From the NCBI GenBank assembly GCA_013396655.1, contig WBMV01000001.1, positions 21,636 to 85,635 on the forward strand: DNA of 64,000 nucleotides, read 5' to 3'. Shown piece by piece: positions 58,561-64,000 of this stretch; position 1 is the first letter of the stretch, and each line of letters starts with the position of its first letter. A program made the position numbers and the translations under genes. The notes under the pieces were generated by a model, which saw nothing but the letters and a program-made list of their open reading frames with translations, searched no databases and was not told the origin of the DNA. The DNA is from Campylorhamphus procurvoides. Lineage: Eukaryota; Chordata; Aves; Passeriformes; Dendrocolaptidae.

Positions 58561-61500
58561 TCAGTAACACCACACAAAAGCTTGAATTATTCTCAGGTGA
58601 CAATGGCATCATCCTATCACCCATCTGGTTCCCTCGCTCCCCAGCACCAGCAGGGATGCTCAGCGGAGTTCATCAGCAGTGAGCTGCTGGCAAGGTGTTG
58701 GGGTTTGTGCTTTGGGTTTTCCTGGGGGGAGGTGCACTTTTTTTGGCATTGTGCCTCCGTGGCAGCCCTGGTTCATTTACATGGGAAATCAGGTGTGCAC
58801 CAGAACAACATAAATGCACACGGTGTGTGTAAGGGAAAGAGGAAGAGTGTTATCTATGTGGGTTTTGGGTTGGGGTTTTTTTTTTTCGTTTGGTTGTTTT
58901 GCTCATAATCTTTCAACAATGGAACTGTCTTTTTCAACTAAGGAGTTAAACATTCACAGTTAACAATCCAAATATTCTCTAGAACTACAGTCAAAAACAA
59001 AGCAAACAAGGGTATGTATGAAAGGGAGGAGGAGGAAAATCTCAGAGAAGACCTTGTTTTCTCAATGTACCCTAAAGGACAAGTATGAATCAGGCTGTAA
59101 AAATTCTTTGGAGGTCATCTTTAACAATGAGGAAGTAATCCAGCACCTCTTTTCTTGATGTAATTTCCCTAGATAAAGAGGCATCTACAAAACAAAGCTT
59201 AGACTCCCGCAGAGGGTCAGTGGCCAAAAAGCTGTCTTTGTAACTTGTAAACTGTCACTGGACGCTTCAGCCTAAGCTATTTCACAGCAGGCTGCAAAGG
59301 CAAACAATCAGGCACATTCTGATGCATTTGGGTCCAAAGAAAGGGAACAAGCCAGCAGCCTGCCTACATTAGCAAAATGCTTCCATTTCAGAGGATCCCA
59401 TTACATTGTTACAACATTTGTCCAATTTGTACTGCAAATTGGCCCCCGGTTTTGTAGCTGGGTTAAGTGTTATGTCGGAGGTTGGCCCACCCCCAGTGCA
59501 CAATGTCCGGTCCTTACAGACTGGATAACTGCTGTAAATTAGTTTTAGTCTTTCATAAACCAAACCCAAGAGAACTGTCACAAAAGCAATACAAAACTAA
59601 GGACAGAAATTCAGGTCTTTTCATATCACATTCCACAAATATCCACAGACCAGACCTGGAAAACTTGCTTTTGCTTCATTTTTCATTAAATGGCTCGGTT
59701 TCTTTCTCCAAGTGAGAAACATCACATCTTTTGCCCTTTTATGATTTTATTTCTATGGCATGCTTCTCACACCGATTTACTTCACGGCTGCCAACAACAA
59801 AAAGATGCAGTTCTTTTTTGTTAGTAACACTTTGGATCACAGACTGTCTAAAAGTGAAAGACTGGAATTAAACATTACTTTCCTCTTAAGTGAAAATACA
59901 GAATACATCCTTTTAGTTACTGCCTCAAGGACACCCAGCTCACAAAAGCATTGGGTGAAGATGAAGAAACCAAGGTATTTGGAGCAGGCACTGAGATCCA
60001 GAGCCAGACCACTGAACTGAGGTTACATTCATTTAGCCCCTCTACACAGAGGGGCTTTGCATGGGAATGTAAAGGGTATCAAGATAGCCCCACTCTCACG
60101 GCTGCCCCCCCAGAGGCACTCTGGTTTGTCACAACCCATTCCAGGTGACAGTGTGGAGAAACATTAACCCAGGGAGGAGAATGAGATCATCAGTTTGCCA
60201 TGAAAGAGGCAAATGCTATCAAACATGCCAACTCAAGTGGCCCAAGGCACTATCAGAGAAGCACCGTGGACGTGGACAAAGGGAACAAAGGGCAGCACCC
60301 CACCCCAAAATTTTAACTCTGTGTAGTTTATAGGAAGTGTTTTACTAACCTATTTGAAACTGACAGTTATCTGTTGGCCCCGGCCTTTAATTGTTATATA
60401 TGTACATACCACAGCCTTTATTATGACCTGTTGACCAGCTGCAGATTACACCTGGCATAGCAAACCGGACACCTTACCAAGACTGCTAATTTTTGTGGAG
60501 CAGAGAGGATTTCAGAGGACTGGTTGCAAAAAGGTGTCACTCCTACCAGTTTTTGGACACCTGCTGTGTAGTTTTACCGATAATCTTGGCAAGCTTTATT
60601 CATGAAATTGCGAGGTTGCTCATCCGTGTTTTATTTTGTGGCAGACAGGTTTGATCTACAAAATCTTTGCATCCCCAGATTTGTAAAAAATAAGAACAAA
60701 GCAAAGTTATTACTTTAAACAGATTTAGTCAAATGGTTGAAGTTCTATACAAAACCAGGTAAAGCTCCTTATTAATTACATGTCTTAACTTCCTTAATAC
60801 AACAGCCAGAGAACCATTTGGGATTTAAAAGATAAATATTGTTGAGAGTTAAGAAAAGCTGAAGTGAACTTCTAGTCTCCTTTACCATTTACTGACACTC
60901 TCCTATATGCATTTGTTTCCTGGTAACAGTGTTTGAAATCATTCTGAATTCTGAAACAAGACCTGGTATCATAATACATCACTGATGCAATTCAAAAATA
61001 GAAATGCTAAGTTAATCTTTTACTTTTTACTGTCCCATAACTAAGGAGAAATGGCAAAACACCCACAGTCTACTTAGGAGAATACTGCTAACATTCCAAG
61101 AACCAAAATTACTATCAATATACATGCAAGCCCTTTAAGCAGGGATGTAGCTTAAACTCAAAACACATCTACAGGTCCTAGACCAAGACACTCACACAAA
61201 GAGTCACCTTGTGTTTTGTTTGGCATAATACTTTTTGCTGCAGTCTGTGGTCTAGGGAGCACAGCTATCCTGGTGTAAATTTTAAGTTTGGAACAGTTTA
61301 AGACCATAAACACACTTCATGTTAATTTAAAAGCAATGAGGAAGTACTTTGTGAATATACATGGTAGATGTTCTGCATGACTGAATATCATTTATTGATG
61401 CCGGATATTCAGATAGCCACATTGGTGGAGGTGTGTATGTGTGTGATCCATGTCTCTACCAGCTGAAAAAACAAACCAACCCCAGCAAACAACAACAAAA

Positions 61501-64000
61501 CCAGAAAAGCTCCCCATCCCCCCAAACACACACTGGAATTATCTAAAAAACCCAAAATGCTGTAAGTGAGCTGTGCCAATGAGAACTTAACTTCTGTATA
61601 CTTCCAGTGAAAAAAATAAACTTGTCCCTACTTTGAAGCATGTAATGCAATCTACCCTTTGATAACAGAGCTACACTGCTTGTTAAATACAACGAGGACT
61701 GATTGTAACATTGGATTAAGGAGAATTAGCACTGTTAAAGGAAAAGAGATTATTTTTATGTCAAACTATTTACAACAGGTTACTCACAACATAAGATAGC
61801 AACTAAAAATTCCTCAAGGAAAACAGACACGATGTTTACACTTATAAAAATATCTTATTACAAAATGGGAATAAAACCGTAATGTCACAGGAACAGAAAA
61901 AGGTGGACTTAGACATCCAGGCTGCCTTTATCATGGACAGAAGACAGCATTTGCTATAATTATAAAAGGAACAAAAGAGAACACAGTATAATGCACAGCA
62001 CTTATGCTAAACAACAATGGATATGAATGACAATAAAGCACTACTAGCTACCCTCAGACCTACACAGGTCACCACAAGGCAAGATAAGACAGAAAAGAGG
62101 GGATGTCTCCAGGATCATTCACTCCTGCTCCAGAGCCTGGAGTCCTAAGAGGGTCTGCAACACCCTTCCTGGACTTGCAAGTGATATGCAGGGATTTGGG
62201 GACACTGAACAGGGGGAAAACCATAACCACACAGCCCTGTAAATGCAGCACTACCAGAGCCTGCAAGAGGCCAGATGTTCCATATAGAGCCACAAGGCCA
62301 AAGACTGAGGTTTGTCAGGCTTGTCTCTCTGAACTTTTCTTGGGCTTCCAGTCAGTTTAGCTGTGACAGCAGCTTTTCTAATTGACAGGATGTTATTTAC
62401 TTTTGTTTACCTTGGTGTGATATAACCTGTAGTTATCCTCCACAGAAAGAGTTTACAGTGATGTGGAGAAATACAGGCCTAGTATGACAACAGAGGCCCT
62501 GAGAAGTAAGAGATACAGTAGAGAGCAATACAGGCATGCAATAAGGGATGGGGCACAGCCTTACCACCTACCAGGAGACCCCACTTTAGTAAGCTAAAGA
62601 ACTTACTAATCCTTAGTTAAAAAAACCACAGACCTTTAGCTGGACCAACCTGGCTTTAGAGGTAACAAAGAAATAGTAACTAACATACATAAAGGACACC
62701 ATACGTAGTAAATTCAGACATAATCTGGAGCCTTAGACCAATGAAGAAAGATTAAGAGGAGTAAAAATATCAGCAAACATACTAAGAAAACTCAAGTGAA
62801 TCCGAGAGGGAGAAAGAAGAAATGGGCAAAATCAACATCATACTCCTCCCAACAAATGACTCCTATTATCCCCTCCAACAGTACAAAGATGCTGATTTAA
62901 AGACCCAAAGCAGCAATGGAAGGGTGAAAATAAACCAAGAACAAGGGACAGGAACCAAAAAGTGTATGTGTCATAATTTTAGCTGCTTGGCAACATTTTT
63001 CTGTGTGTAAGGGAACATTCCTCTTAAGAATCTGTAGTCTAGACTTAATTATTAAAGAAAAATTGAGTCAGACTGTTAAGGTTTCTATTATACTAACAAT
63101 AAATTCTTGGCTTTACTTACACACGTGCACAAAGGGTACTTCCTCTTTGCCCATAAACAAGAATGTAACAACATGGATGAAGTCTTCCATTACTTCTCCT
63201 ATTTTGCAACTCTGAAGAGCATTGTTATCTTTACAGTGTTATAGGAAAATTAAAATACAATAAGAAGCTTTGAAACAGCCCCAGGAAAAGCAACAAACCA
63301 GCAACATTCTCTCCCCCAAGAGGGAATTCTCTGTGCTGGGGTGACCCGGTCAGTGTTGTTTTGTTCCAAAGGGCCTTCCACACACCTATGTACAATCCTA
63401 CAACAGCACCTAAACACAAACAGGGAGCTAGGCAGTCACTACCTGCACTTTCTGTTTGCAGAAAGAAGCTCTAGACATCACACAAGACATTCAGTTTCTT
63501 TAAGAAACCCTAAGAACAGGAAGGAAACATGGCCAGGGTGATAAGCATTCACGATCTTAAGAGCAGGAAGGGTAGGAATTTCGGTTGGTTTCCTGGACAA
63601 GAGCCCAGACAGGAGGAACACGAGCAGAAAGCAAGAACTGGGTCAGCAAACTACTGAATAGTTATTTGTCCCAGTTTTCAAATACTCACTGAAGGTACTC
63701 TTACCGTAACACAACTGCATCTATAAGGGGTATCAATATGTGTAAAACCACTCAGGTAAACTATTCTGGAAAAAAGAAAAAATACCTTATGCTGACACAC
63801 CTACTGTCAATGGAGTTAGCAAATAAAGGATCTCATTCTACTATAGTTTTGTTCTCATTCTGTAAGAAAAATAAGCTATCTAATGTAATTTTGACGTGAA
63901 GACAAACTATTGTATCCATGGCTGTGACCGAGAGGAAACACAGCTCTCCAGATTCATCTGATGTGCACAGACAGAAAACACAGGCCAAGCTCCTCAGCAG

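Larger units (their letters stand above)
53582..64000 (-). other. ADIPOR2: ADIPOR2 5'UTR intron (runs off right edge)
   Basis: At least 10.4 kb, AT-rich, without a CpG-island-like promoter, so the non-coding first exon and promoter should lie beyond 64000. It contains a deleted solo LTR (55562-55834) and an interval open on both strands (58060-58560). Otherwise I see nothing nameable. Confidence 0.7.

Noticed and set aside
53582..64000. ADIPOR2 promoter or CpG island
   Set aside because: The right part of the window is AT-rich and CpG-poor; the promoter should lie further right.

Overview
The window is vertebrate nuclear DNA, very probably from a bird and most likely a neoavian one. The evidence is spliced genes with GT-AG introns, CR1 LINE 3' ends ending in ATTCTATG-type tails, and solo LTRs of a type I recall from bird genomes. 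Two genes lie tail to tail: the 3' part of CACNA2D4 on the + strand and the whole coding region of ADIPOR2 on the - strand. Human chromosome 12p13.33 has the same neighbours in the same convergent order. Nothing prokaryotic, no CRISPR array and no gene cluster is present. All family identifications come from reading translations by eye; no search was run.

Region 1-24.1 kb holds the last ten recognised coding exons of CACNA2D4 (calcium channel alpha2delta-4), joining to a 254-residue C-terminal portion with consistent splice phases. One intron (21288-21570) is a textbook U12-type AT-AC intron. A further 102-nt phase 0-0 open segment with good splice sites (10202-10303) sits between two phase-compatible exons and is a candidate undescribed cassette exon. 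LRTM2, nested in CACNA2D4 in mammals, is not here and would be expected to the left.

Region 24.1-30.2 kb is the interval between the two 3' ends. It holds a CR1 3' end, a long but unconvincing 314-codon ORF in GC-rich sequence, and a short direct duplication with the only ambiguous base (29971).

Region 30.2-64 kb is ADIPOR2, read right to left: a 3'UTR of about 2.6 kb, seven coding exons giving a 386-residue seven-helix adiponectin receptor with all three zinc-binding histidines, a 13.3-kb first coding intron, and the start of a further upstream intron that runs off the right edge. The non-coding first exon(s) and promoter are outside the window. Two solo LTRs of one family lie in opposite orientation on either side of the start-codon exon, an arrangement that could let the pre-mRNA fold back on itself.

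The two genes have no known shared pathway. CACNA2D4 serves photoreceptor calcium channels and ADIPOR2 is a metabolic receptor with ceramidase activity; they are simply syntenic neighbours.
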